Below are positions 9,783 to 17,999 of a DNA stretch of 32,112 bases, one piece after another. Source of the stretch: Desulfobacterales bacterium HSG2 (GTDB lineage Bacteria; Desulfobacterota; Desulfobacteria; Desulfobacterales; 4be13); assembly GCA_030378035.1 (NCBI GenBank), contig JAUCGI010000031.1:7583-39694 (forward strand). The letters run 5' to 3'. The notes under the pieces are model-generated. The model had not been told where the DNA came from. It ran no database searches and worked only from the letters and a program-made list of their open reading frames with translations. The number at the start of each line of letters is the position of its first letter. Positions within the stretch are counted from its first letter, which is position 1. The position numbers and the translations under genes were made by a program.

Positions 9783-12248
9783 ATGAACCGACGAATTCTG
9801 ATAGCTGATGACAGTGCTGCTCAGCTTTGCATATTTCGGGGAATTCTGAGGCTGGGCAGGCAGAGTGAGTCTCATGATTCACCGGAGAATGACATGTCCT
9901 TCAAAGTCGCCATGTTTTCAGACGGAAAGCCTCTGGCAAAATACTTCAGAATGAAATTTGAGAGCGGCACGAGGATTCCCCTCTGTATTCTGGATATGAT
10001 GATGCCTGAGATGAACGGGCTTGAAACAGCGGAAGCTGTCCGTTCTGTTGATCCGGATGTTTTTATCATCATTGTCACCGCTCATAACATCAGTCACGAT
10101 GAGCTGATCAAAAGCCTGAAAAAAGATGTCTATTTTATGAGGAAGCCTGTCGGAAATGCGGAATTGCTGGCCCTGGTGAATTCCCTTCTGATCAACTGGG
10201 ATAATCAGCAGACGCTGAAAAAAGCATATCGTGAGATGGATCGCACACGCTGCCAGTTGCAGGCAATCCTCGATCATTCCCCGACAATCATAGCCCAACA
10301 GGATACGCAGGGGAGGTATCGGCTGATCAACCAGCGTTTTAAGGAGGTGTTCGGTCTGTCAGAGGAGGATGTCCTTGGCAAAACAGACTCGGATATCTTT
10401 GACACTTCGACAGCTTCGACACGGGCCGGTCAGATTCAGGCAGTTATGGCATCCGGCAGACCGGCGGAATCTGAGGAACAGATGATGGTCGGAGAGACCA
10501 TGCGGACCTACTTCACCGTGCGATACCCGATATGTGATGAGAAGGGTTGCTTGCCGGAGATAGGCACCATGTCTGCTGACATTACGAATCATAAGAAAAC
10601 TGAAGAATTGCTGAGAGAAAAGGAGGAATATTTAGAAGCAATCATGCAGACCATTCAAACCGGCGTGATGATCATAGCGCCTGAATCCTATAAAATCACG
10701 GATGTGAATCCGTGGGCCTGTCAGTTGCTGGGATATGCGAAAGAGGATATTGTCGGACATGATTTCTATGAGTTCCTGTGTCCCGACTGGCTTGAAAACG
10801 GCCCGTCACAGCGTATTGTCAGCGATGAATACGTTCTGCTGAAAAAGGACAGAGAACGCATTTATACCAGAAGATCAGTTGCAAAGACCCGGGTGAAAGA
10901 TCAGGAATATCTGGTACAAAGTCTGTTGGATATAACCGATATTAAAAATCTGATGAAAAAACAGGAGATCAGCATAGAACTGGCAAAAGTTCTTCTAAAC
11001 ATGATAAACAGGGGCCTCCCGCGTCATACAGCGATCTCGGAGGATCTGGTTTTGTTTGCTGATGTCATTTCCGTCCCATGTCTCAAACAGGGGGGGGACC
11101 ATTGCTTTGTGCGGAATTTTGCGGGCGGCACCCGGGGCGATGACGGGAAAACCGTTATCAGTCTGAAAGACCAGTCAGGGCATGAGGTTGGCTGTGTCCT
11201 GAGAAGCATCATTACGGATCTGATTCATCACGGGATTTTGAACAGGTATGACAACATCCCGTTGGAAGAGGTCATATCCGGATTGAATGATGAGATTTGC
11301 CGTTCCGGTATCTTCGGTCCGGGAGAGTTTTTCACATCGGTCAATGCTGAGATTGACCATAGGACGCTTGATCTGAGATACGTTCTGACCGGGCACCCCC
11401 GCTTTTTTCTCATACGGGGAAATGAGATAAAAGGGCTGCCCGAATACGGAAAACCCGGAAGGAACATCCCCATCCCGATCATTCCCGGCACAGCATATTC
11501 ATCCGGGGCATGTCAACTGCGGGAAGGCGACAGGCTGATTTTTTATACCGACGGGCTGACCGATATGCCCAGGTCCCACAAGAGAAGCGTCATAAGCTTT
11601 GAAGCCCTGAAAGATATTATCAGCGATATCATCCGCCATGATCCGGCCCTGCCTGTTTCTGATATCATGCGGGGTATTCTGACCACTGTTTCGGAAATGA
11701 GCGAAGTGGAGGTCATCCCGTTTTCAAAAAACACATCCCATGATGATATCACGATACTTTGTCTTGAAATTGAAAATCAGAATGCTTATCATGAAAGGAT
11801 TCTGAGACTGAAAAACTCGGATGATCTGAACGAAGCCCTGACGGATTTATATAAAAACATATCAGATGAATTGAAAGGGCGCGGTTATGCGTGTTCTGAA
11901 CTGGGTATCCGCTCAGTGCTGGCTGAAAGTATTGTCAATGCCTGGAAACACGGCAACCGGAAGGACCCGGACAAATCTGTGACCGTCCGCTGGCGATATG
12001 GAAATGATTTCCATCTTGAGGTAATTGATGAGGGGAACGGCTTTGACTTTCATCATATCCCTGATCCCAAATCAGAGGAAAACATGACCAAGACATCGGG
12101 CAGGGGAATATATCTCATGCGACGTTTTTCAGACACGGTGGATTGGAAAGACGGAGGGAAACACCTGATGCTGAGGCTCAGAAAGCATTCTGAGCGGGCA
12201 GCTCGGGAGCATGTCAGGCGAATTGGAAAGATGATGAAGCTGTGGTAA
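9783..12248 (+). CDS. REC-PAS-PAS-PP2C (SpoIIE)-HATPase partner-switch regulator
   Basis: An 821-residue protein. The receiver domain (~1-125) has D9/D10, phospho-acceptor D71 (CILDMMMPEMNG), T99 and K121. Two PAS domains follow (~150-275 and ~285-395). A SpoIIE-type PP2C phosphatase (~400-640) is recognised by GGDHCF, LTGHPRFFLIRG, FYTDGLTD and DDITILC. The C-terminus (~670-800) is an anti-sigma-factor-type HATPase with ESIVNAWKHGN, DEGNGFD and GRGIYLMRRFSD. Phosphatase and kinase are therefore fused, as in HsbR of Pseudomonas and CrsR of Shewanella, where a receiver controls the phosphorylation state of a STAS partner; the two PAS domains are an addition to that layout. AGGAGG precedes the ATG, overlapping the end of the chemoreceptor gene. 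The likely substrate is the STAS protein encoded next. Confidence 0.93.
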   Translation: MNRRILIADDSAAQLCIFRGILRLGRQSESHDSPENDMSFKVAMFSDGKPLAKYFRMKFESGTRIPLCILDMMMPEMNGLETAEAVRSVDPDVFIIIVTAHNISHDELIKSLKKDVYFMRKPVGNAELLALVNSLLINWDNQQTLKKAYREMDRTRCQLQAILDHSPTIIAQQDTQGRYRLINQRFKEVFGLSEEDVLGKTDSDIFDTSTASTRAGQIQAVMASGRPAESEEQMMVGETMRTYFTVRYPICDEKGCLPEIGTMSADITNHKKTEELLREKEEYLEAIMQTIQTGVMIIAPESYKITDVNPWACQLLGYAKEDIVGHDFYEFLCPDWLENGPSQRIVSDEYVLLKKDRERIYTRRSVAKTRVKDQEYLVQSLLDITDIKNLMKKQEISIELAKVLLNMINRGLPRHTAISEDLVLFADVISVPCLKQGGDHCFVRNFAGGTRGDDGKTVISLKDQSGHEVGCVLRSIITDLIHHGILNRYDNIPLEEVISGLNDEICRSGIFGPGEFFTSVNAEIDHRTLDLRYVLTGHPRFFLIRGNEIKGLPEYGKPGRNIPIPIIPGTAYSSGACQLREGDRLIFYTDGLTDMPRSHKRSVISFEALKDIISDIIRHDPALPVSDIMRGILTTVSEMSEVEVIPFSKNTSHDDITILCLEIENQNAYHERILRLKNSDDLNEALTDLYKNISDELKGRGYACSELGIRSVLAESIVNAWKHGNRKDPDKSVTVRWRYGNDFHLEVIDEGNGFDFHHIPDPKSEENMTKTSGRGIYLMRRFSDTVDWKDGGKHLMLRLRKHSERAAREHVRRIGKMMKLW

Positions 12249-12251
12249 TCT

Positions 12252-12315
12252 TTACTCTTGCTCCTGACCGAACGGATACAGGCAGGATTAAGAGTAAGAG
12301 CAAGAGCAAGAGTAA
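12252..12315. repeat. Hexamer repeat, short inverted GANNAA array
   Basis: TTACTC-TTGCTC at 12252-12263 faces GAGTAA-GAGCAA-GAGCAA-GAGTAA at 12292-12315, around a centre that begins CTGACC and includes ACAGG. It lies between the phosphatase stop and the STAS ribosome binding site. It is a small member of the hexamer family seen at 19018-19488, 21604-21833, 28095-28137 and 29492-29638. Confidence 0.8.
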
Positions 12316-12341
12316 GGAAAAAAGGAAAAAGGAGTAAACAC

Positions 12342-12650
12342 ATGGAGATTACAGTCAGCAAGAAAAAAGAGAGCGTCCATTTTGCTTTCAGCGACGGCAT
12401 TGATGAGCTGGGAGCGGAAATTCTCAACAAACGCTTCCGGGAACTGGAGAAAAGATCTCTCAGGAAACTGGTTTTGGATTTTAAAAAGGTGGATTATATC
12501 GGCAGTTCCGGCATTGGTCAGTTGATTCTGTTTTATCAGTTGATGGCTGCATCCGGAGGCCGTATCCGGATTGAAAATGCTTCCAAGGATATTTACGATA
12601 TTCTTATGGACTTGGACATAGATAAGCTTATGAGCATCTCAAGAACGTAA
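12342..12650 (+). CDS. STAS-domain anti-sigma factor antagonist
   Basis: A 102-residue single-domain STAS protein. The hallmark stretch LVLDFKKVDYIGSSGIGQLI places conserved D51 and the candidate phospho-serines S55/S56 exactly as in SpoIIAA/RsbV. The start at the ATG at 12342 is supported by GGAG at 12331-12334; the frame runs further upstream, but only through the hexamer repeat. In partner-switch systems the unphosphorylated STAS protein binds and sequesters the HATPase kinase or another target, and PP2C removes its phosphate. The gene directly follows a protein with both activities, so it is most likely that protein's substrate (inference). The downstream target, sigma factor or otherwise, is not in the window. 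Confidence 0.92.
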   Translation: MEITVSKKKESVHFAFSDGIDELGAEILNKRFRELEKRSLRKLVLDFKKVDYIGSSGIGQLILFYQLMAASGGRIRIENASKDIYDILMDLDIDKLMSISRT

Positions 12651-12656
12651 AAAAAC

Positions 12657-12965
12657 CTGATTATAACGGATTTAGGGGAGGCTCAACGCAGAGGTCGCGG
12701 AGAACGCGGAGACACGCGGAGATATCAGCGGACCGGAGCGGAGGATCACCGCCATCAGGCTGGGGAACACAGCCGGCCGGGGAGGACATTGTCTCAGGCA
12801 CTGTCGGGCCGCTCCGACTCCCAACCCAGTGGGTAGCGGGGCGGAGGATCCGGGCGACTTCCTCTGCGTGACTCCGCGTCCTCCGCGTCCTCTGCGTTGA
12901 GTTCCGCTCAGACAGACAGACCATGGCGGGTCAGAGGGAGGCTCCCCTAAATCCGTTATAATCAG
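12657..12965. mobile_element. MITE-like non-coding element with 24-bp terminal inverted repeats
   Basis: Perfect 24-bp inverted ends at 12657-12680 and 12942-12965, beginning CTGATTATAACGG, enclose 309 bp with no credible gene. Inside, near-palindromic runs of CGCAGAGG/CGCGGAG motifs form a second inverted layer. The element fills the gap between the STAS and sirtuin genes. The left end reads TCAAGAACGTAAAAAAACCTGATT and the right end CAGAAAAAAACCT, so AAAAACC flanks both sides, a possible target duplication. A related element sits at 26362-26625. Confidence 0.8.
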
Positions 12966-13051
12966 AAAAAAACCTATACCAAAATGAAGAAGCAGTTATT
13001 CAAACCGAAAAACCGAATTTTTATTGTCGAGGAAATGAAAGGAAAACAGAT

Positions 13052-13804
13052 ATGAAAGACAACATCTCCATCGTTGCCCGGAAAATCTCGGAGCAGGGCA
13101 GCAATATTGTTTTTACCGGGGCAGGCATCTCCACCGAAAGCGGAATTCCTGATTATCGGAGCCAGGGTGGAATCTGGGACAAATTCCGTCCGGTTTATTT
13201 TGACGAGTTCATGTCCTCCGAAGATGCCCGCGTCGAATACTGGCGGCAAAAAACGCAGATGTATGACACTCTCAGAAATGCCACGCCCAATCCCGCACAT
13301 CTCGCCATTGCCAGACTGTGTGAGATGGGACTGCTTGAGGCGGTGATCACCCAGAACATTGACGGACTGCACCAGGCCTCCGGCCTTCCGGACGAGAAAA
13401 TTATCGAGCTGCACGGCAACACCCGTCGAATTCGCTGCATGAGCTGCGGAGCAATTTCCTCCGAGGATGAGTCCCAGAAGCGGGTGGAGGCCGGCGATCT
13501 TGCCCCGGAATGCGAATGCGGCGGTTATCTGAAACCGGATACCATTTCATTTGGTCAGTCCATGCCGGTCGAGGAGGTGCAGAGGGCAACAGAACTCTCT
13601 CAGCACTGCGATTTCTTCATGGTCGTCGGGTCAACCTTGGTGGTTCATCCGGCCGCTTCCATGCCGTACCACGCCAAAGACAGCGGCGCGTTTCTGGCTA
13701 TCGTCAATTTGTCGGAAACGCCGTGCGACGGGATATGTGACGCGCTCATCCGGGGAAAGGCGGGGGAGGTGCTGACAAAGGTGGTCAGTAAAATAAACGG
13801 GTAA
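13052..13804 (+). CDS. cobB: Sir2-family NAD-dependent protein deacylase (sirtuin)
   Basis: A 250-residue, full-length bacterial sirtuin. Visible motifs: the NAD-binding FTGAGISTESGIPDYR, the TQNIDGLHQ signature, the catalytic histidine in ELHGN, a four-cysteine zinc site (CMSCG and CECGG) and the GSTLVVHPAA nucleotide-binding loop. It removes acetyl or other acyl groups from protein lysines using NAD in the cytoplasm; substrates, for example acetyl-CoA synthetase in other bacteria, cannot be inferred here. AAAGGA upstream supports the start. It stands alone between a MITE-like element and a repeat-end motif at 13832-13845, with no obvious operon partner. The symbol cobB is by family. Confidence 0.93.
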   Translation: MKDNISIVARKISEQGSNIVFTGAGISTESGIPDYRSQGGIWDKFRPVYFDEFMSSEDARVEYWRQKTQMYDTLRNATPNPAHLAIARLCEMGLLEAVITQNIDGLHQASGLPDEKIIELHGNTRRIRCMSCGAISSEDESQKRVEAGDLAPECECGGYLKPDTISFGQSMPVEEVQRATELSQHCDFFMVVGSTLVVHPAASMPYHAKDSGAFLAIVNLSETPCDGICDALIRGKAGEVLTKVVSKING

Positions 13805-13809
13805 CACAG

Positions 13810-13860
13810 TTGTTGGTTTGGTTGTTGGTTTGGGGTCGGACCAAGATAAACAACTTGTCC
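13810..13860. repeat. Solitary end of the GGGGTCGG(A/G)CCA element family
   Basis: GGGGTCGGACCAAG at 13832-13845 matches the terminal sequence of the giant-hairpin elements at 16665-16913 and 31667-31907. It is preceded by two copies of a GGTTGTTGGTTT-like unit. No full element follows; the sequence runs into the leader of the next gene. Confidence 0.65.
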
Positions 13861-13900
13861 CGGCTCGGGCGGGCAGCCCAATTTTAAGGAGGTCAGATCG

Positions 13901-15154
13901 ATGCCAAGAAGACAAAATCGGAAATTTGCAAATCTGTTTTTCTGCTGTCTCATACTGACAGCCCTTATGCAGACTGTCATCGCTGCCCGGGTTCGGGCCG
14001 ACGGCTGCTTTGTCTGGAGAGAAAGCATAGGCTCCTGGCTCAGGGAACCGGCTCAGAAGGCCGTCATTTACTGGGACGGATCCAGGGAAATGCTGCTTCT
14101 CCAGGTCAGATACGAAGGCCCGGCCGAGGATTTCGCATGGATTGTGCCCCTGCCGTCAGAGCCTGAGACCACCGTTGTTGATGCGGACAAAAGCCCTTTT
14201 GCGGAAATCAGCCTGTACGCTCGGCGGCGCACAGGACAGGATCTCCGACTCCGTTCGATGGGCCGTTCGGCGGTCCGTTCCTCGCGCACCGAGGTTGACG
14301 TGATCGACCGCCGGATCGTGGGCGTCTATGACATTGCCGTGCTTGCGTCGGCTCATGCGGGATCGCTCACCGGATGGCTGAACAAAAACGGCTTCGCGTT
14401 TCCCGCATCACGGACCGATGTTTTGGAACACTACACAAAGAAGAAGTGGGTTTATGCGGCGATGCGGATTGACAGAAAGGCGCTCGGAACTGTCGAAACC
14501 TCAAAGCTCGCAGTCGGGGAAATCCAGCCGGTCCGCTTCTCGTTTGCCACAACTGAGATGGTCTATCCCCTCAGAATATCCTCAGTCAACGCCGGTGAGA
14601 CCGAAATCCTGCTTTATGTGCTTGCCGATGTTCCCATGGCGGCGAAGGATGATTATGGCAGGAGGAGAGGATTCTCGATAGACGAAAATATTCCCTACGC
14701 AAGGGGCTGGGATTATTCACGGGATCCCGAATACGGCACATACATGAGAATTTCGGGCAGTGTGCTCCCCCTGACATGGAAGGCACTGAACATATCGGAG
14801 GAGACCGAACTCTTTGTGTGTGAGTACGGAGCTGTGTTCGGCAGTGATGAGATGAGGGATGACCTTGTCTTTGAGCGATTCGATCCGGTACCGTATTATG
14901 AGACTAATGGCGATTATGAGCTGCTTACCACTCTCTTCAGAAACAACAGAAAAAAATACGGCGGGATATACCTGAATCTTTTACGGAAGATGGCGGATGA
15001 CACCTCTCCCCTCGAACGGCTGATAGTGGCCTGGAATCCTGACACACCTTCGGACATCCTCAGAAGGCTGTCACACGACAGCGATGAGCGTGTCAGAGAG
15101 GAGGCAATGTCCAATCTCAGGTTCCGTGGCGAAGATCGCCCCGCAATAAAGTAA
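13901..15154 (+). CDS. DUF2330 protein with C-terminal LRV-like repeat (copy 1)
   Basis: A 417-residue exported protein of unknown function. The signal peptide (residues ~1-33, LFFCCLILTALMQTVIAA core) is followed directly by DGCFVW, the cysteine-containing start typical of DUF2330 proteins. Family-like blocks are QKAVIYWDG, LLLQVRYEGPAEDFAWIVPL and GFAFPASRTDVLEHYTKK. The C-terminus (~380-412) has NPDTPSDILRRLSHDSDERV, which matches leucine-rich-repeat-variant (LRV) repeats. AAGGAGG at 13886-13892 fixes the start. A close paralogue follows 28 bp after the stop with an almost identical leader, so the pair is a tandem duplication. Compared with copy 2 it has an extra segment near residues 118-130 and lacks an insertion near residue 240. 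Confidence 0.88.
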   Translation: MPRRQNRKFANLFFCCLILTALMQTVIAARVRADGCFVWRESIGSWLREPAQKAVIYWDGSREMLLLQVRYEGPAEDFAWIVPLPSEPETTVVDADKSPFAEISLYARRRTGQDLRLRSMGRSAVRSSRTEVDVIDRRIVGVYDIAVLASAHAGSLTGWLNKNGFAFPASRTDVLEHYTKKKWVYAAMRIDRKALGTVETSKLAVGEIQPVRFSFATTEMVYPLRISSVNAGETEILLYVLADVPMAAKDDYGRRRGFSIDENIPYARGWDYSRDPEYGTYMRISGSVLPLTWKALNISEETELFVCEYGAVFGSDEMRDDLVFERFDPVPYYETNGDYELLTTLFRNNRKKYGGIYLNLLRKMADDTSPLERLIVAWNPDTPSDILRRLSHDSDERVREEAMSNLRFRGEDRPAIK

Positions 15155-15182
15155 TTCACTCAAAGTTAGGGAGGACAGATCA

Positions 15183-16460
15183 ATGTCGGACGGACAGAAT
15201 CAGAAATTTGCGAGACGGCTTTTCCGCTGTCTCATGCTGGCAGCCCTTGTGCATATCATTGTCACGGGGCAGGTGCTGGCTGACGGCTGCTTTGTATGGG
15301 ACAGGGGAGCCGATTTGAATGAGCCTTCCCAGAAGGCGGTCATCTGGTGGGACGGCACCAGGGAGGTGCTGCTTCTCCAGGTCAGATACGAAGGCCCGGC
15401 AGAGGATTTCGCATGGATCGTGCCTCTGCCGTCAAAGCCTGAAATCAGCGCCGTTGACGCGGACAAAAGCCCATTTGCGGAAATCAGCCTCTACACACAG
15501 AAACGCATAGGATGGGCCTACCGGAGCATAGAAAGAGGCGGGGTCACCGTGCTTGAGCGGAGAATCGCGGGTGTCTATGACATAGCGGTCCTCTCCTCTG
15601 CCGACGCGGGTGCGCTGGGCGGCTGGCTGAACAGAAACGGCTTCGCCTTTCCCGCATCACGGACCGATGTGCTTGAACATTACACCCGGAAGGGGTGGGT
15701 GTACGCGGCCATGAGAATTGACAGAAAGTCGCTCGGAAAAGATGAGATATCAGAACTCAGAACCGGGGAGCTTCAGCCAGTCCGGTTCTCTTTTCCCGCA
15801 GATGAGGCGGTCTATCCTCTCAGGATATCGTCGGTCAACGCGGGTGAGACCGAAATTCAGCTTTATGTGCTTGCCGATGCGCCCGTATGGGGAAAAGGCC
15901 CCCGGAATGCTGAGACCTCAAGAAAATTCCCGGTTCCGGGATATCCCCGTGAGCCCACGGGATTTTCGATACATCACAATATCATCCTGACGATGGTGGC
16001 CTGGATGCGGGGAACTGTCGATCCGGACTACGGCACATACAGGAAGGTCACGGGAGAGGAGCTTCCTCTGACCTACGGGGCGCTGGGCATACCCGCGGGC
16101 ACCAGACTCTCACTGTGCAGGTTCAGGGAGAGACTCGGCAGCGGAGATATGACGGATGATATTGTCTTTGAGCGATTCGACCCCGTGCCGTATTATGAGA
16201 GACTGATGAGAGAATATCCGGACAGTGACAGATACCGGATTCTCTCCGTCCTGTACAGACATGACAGGGAAAAATACGGGGAGACCTATCTGAATCTGCT
16301 ACGGAACAGATACGTCTATGAACGGCTGGAGGTGGCTGAAAACCCGGACACACCTCCGGAGATTCTCAGAGAGCTGTCACACGACAGCGATAAGCATGTC
16401 AGAGAGAAGGCAATGTCCAATCTCAGGGAACGTGGCGAAAATCACCCCGCAACGAAGTAA
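15183..16460 (+). CDS. DUF2330 protein with C-terminal LRV-like repeat (copy 2)
   Basis: A 425-residue paralogue of the preceding gene, sharing the signal peptide layout, DGCFVWDRG at the mature N-terminus, QVRYEGPAEDFAWIVPL, FAFPASRTDVLEHYTRKGWV, and FERFDPVPYYE before the C-terminal repeat (ENPDTPPEILRELSHDSD). A GGGAGG ribosome binding site precedes the start. The two genes probably form one transcript. The last ~194 bases of this reading frame (16239-16432) recur almost unchanged at 31919-32112, with three substitutions, two of them changing residues. The role is unknown; the export signal and the LRV-like end suggest a periplasmic or surface protein with a binding surface (inference). 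Confidence 0.88.
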   Translation: MSDGQNQKFARRLFRCLMLAALVHIIVTGQVLADGCFVWDRGADLNEPSQKAVIWWDGTREVLLLQVRYEGPAEDFAWIVPLPSKPEISAVDADKSPFAEISLYTQKRIGWAYRSIERGGVTVLERRIAGVYDIAVLSSADAGALGGWLNRNGFAFPASRTDVLEHYTRKGWVYAAMRIDRKSLGKDEISELRTGELQPVRFSFPADEAVYPLRISSVNAGETEIQLYVLADAPVWGKGPRNAETSRKFPVPGYPREPTGFSIHHNIILTMVAWMRGTVDPDYGTYRKVTGEELPLTYGALGIPAGTRLSLCRFRERLGSGDMTDDIVFERFDPVPYYERLMREYPDSDRYRILSVLYRHDREKYGETYLNLLRNRYVYERLEVAENPDTPPEILRELSHDSDKHVREKAMSNLRERGENHPATK

Positions 16461-16664
16461 TTCGGGCTATCAGATGGATGAAATCAGTGAGTGGCTTGCG
16501 GAAAACTCCGGAGTGCAAGGTTTACCTTGCAAGTGACTCGCAAAGCACTCCGGACGGACTTGCAAAGTAAACTTTGCACTCCGGATGCACTCGCAAAGTA
16601 AACTTTGCACTCCGGATGCATCGGTGGACGGACTTGCAAAGTGGGGTTGGTACGGGGTTGGTAC

Positions 16665-16913
16665 GGGGTCGGGCCACAGTAAGTGACTGATATTAAAAGA
16701 ATTATCTGCCTATTTTGGCTTAAAAAAGGGCCTATATCGCCCTTTTTGGGGTCAAAAAGAGCGATATAGAAAAAAAGTGCATGACAGTTTTTTTTAGTTT
16801 CGCAGAATCCCATAACGCTCTTTCTGATGCCAAAAAGGACGACATAGGCTCTGAAACGCCTATAATTGGATTGATTTTACTGATTTCTCAACTGGTCAGC
16901 GTGGTCCGACCCC
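16665..16913. mobile_element. Giant imperfect-hairpin element with GGGGTCGGGCCA ends (copy A)
   Basis: The sequence starts GGGGTCGGGCCAC and ends GTGGTCCGACCCC. The whole 249 bp is one long imperfect inverted repeat; for example GCCTATATCGCCCTTTTTGG on the left pairs with the reverse complement of the right half at 16820-16860. No ORF of note. It is preceded by two GGGGTTGGTAC units that resemble its own end. Confidence 0.8.
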
Positions 16914-17136
16914 ACTCAGAGACCCACTCAGCGATTGCAGCCCTTTGCCGAGCGGATGCGGCGTTTTCTCAGATGCTATCAGATGGATGAAATCAGTGAG
17001 TGGCCTGCGGAAAACTCCGGAGTGCAAGGTTTACCTTGCAAGTGACTCGCAAAGCACTCCGGACGGACTTGCAAAGTAAACTTTGCACTCCGGATGCACT
17101 TGCAAAGTAAACTTTGCACTCCGGATGCATCGGTGT

Positions 17137-17391
17137 ATGGGACCATGATAAGTGCTTTATATTAAAAGAATTGTCTGCTTATTTTGGCTTAAAAAAGGGC
17201 CTATGTCGCCCTTTTCGGGGTCAAAAAGGGCGATATAGAAAAAAGCACATGACAGGTTTTTTCAGCTTCGTAAGGAGGGCAGAATCCTATAACGCTCTTT
17301 TTGATGCCAAAAAGGGCGATATAGGCCCTGAAAACGCCTATAATTGGGTCGATTTTGCTGATTTTTCAACTGGTTAGTGTGGCCCGACCCC
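17137..17391. mobile_element. Giant imperfect-hairpin element (copy B)
   Basis: The second copy of the element at 16665-16913, within the tandem duplication. The left end is eroded (GGGACCATGATAAGTG); the right end is kept as GGCCCGACCCC at 17381-17391, followed by GTACAGTAACC / GTACAGTTGAAACCCC units that iterate the end sequence outward. Confidence 0.75.
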
Positions 17392-17430
17392 GTACAGTAA
17401 CCGTACAGTTGAAACCCCGTACAGTTGAAA

Positions 17431-17487
17431 GTTCAAGTTCAAGTTCAAGTTCAAGTTCAAGTTTAAAGTCCAAGTTCAAGTTCAAGT
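17431..17487. repeat. GTTCAA hexamer tandem repeat
   Basis: Five perfect GTTCAA units (17431-17460), then degenerate ones to about 17487. It lies between a giant-hairpin element and the 3' end of the flavodoxin gene. It is a different hexamer from the GANNAA family. Confidence 0.9.
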
Positions 17488-17508
17488 CCAGCAAGTTTTC
17501 TGTTTTTG

Positions 17509-17988
17509 TCAAACAGTTGATGCAGAAACAATACGCCTGAGTTCGTCAATATCTGACTCATCAGGATGGCCCGTGGCTGCCGGGGCATCGGCAAGCCAGA
17601 CCGGAGGCTCAGGCTTGGCACCGAGTTTTTCAAGAATTTTGGGAGCGACTTCTCCCTGGCAGTTGTACATGCCGACAATTTTGGCTTTCGGAGCCAAATT
17701 CTTTGCATGGTTCATGGCATTTTCCGCATGAGCGGATTTTTTGCCGGCTCCGTGCGTGGCAAACAGAAACAAAGACTTTTCCCCGATCTTCTCCAGATAT
17801 TCTGAGGATTTCGGGTCGGGCTTTCCGGCCTTTAACCAGAACCCCACGGCAACAAAGTCATATCCCTCATGATCAGGCGCATCGCTTATCGGATAAATCT
17901 CCTTTTCCCCTGTCAGTGTTTCAAACACGGCATCTGCCAATTTTTTCGTGTTTCCTGTCTGACTTGAATAAACAACCAATGATTTCAT
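17509..17988 (-). CDS. Flavodoxin-family protein
   Basis: A 159-residue flavodoxin-like protein. The FMN phosphate-binding loop SSQTGNTKKLADAV (residues 8-21) is intact, and the strand-loop segments FVAVGFWLKAGKPD and LFLFATHGAG match the usual isoalloxazine-binding positions of short-chain flavodoxins. It should carry electrons or reduce a small substrate in the cytoplasm; the partner is unknown. AAGGAG lies just upstream and touches the stop codon of the HD-GYP gene 11 bp away, so the two genes are almost certainly one operon. A relationship to the small flavodoxins associated with bilin or other flavin reductases is possible, but this cannot be decided from sequence alone. Confidence 0.85.
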   Translation of the reverse strand: MKSLVVYSSQTGNTKKLADAVFETLTGEKEIYPISDAPDHEGYDFVAVGFWLKAGKPDPKSSEYLEKIGEKSLFLFATHGAGKKSAHAENAMNHAKNLAPKAKIVGMYNCQGEVAPKILEKLGAKPEPPVWLADAPAATGHPDESDIDELRRIVSASTV

Positions 17989-17999
17989 CTGTATTCTCC

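Larger units (their letters stand above)
16466..17391. repeat. Tandemly duplicated intergenic block (two ~450-bp copies)
   Basis: The gene-free stretch 16461-17508 is mostly two copies of one block, each starting with GCTATCAGATGGATGAAATC (16466 and 16975). Each copy holds short palindromic motifs (TGCAAAGT-AA-ACTTTGCA, GCAAGGT-TT-ACCTTGC) spaced by ACTCCGGA(T/C), then a giant-hairpin element. The copies differ by indels, including about 40 bp of GGGGTTGGTAC-like repeats present only in the first. No credible gene is seen in either copy. Confidence 0.9.
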
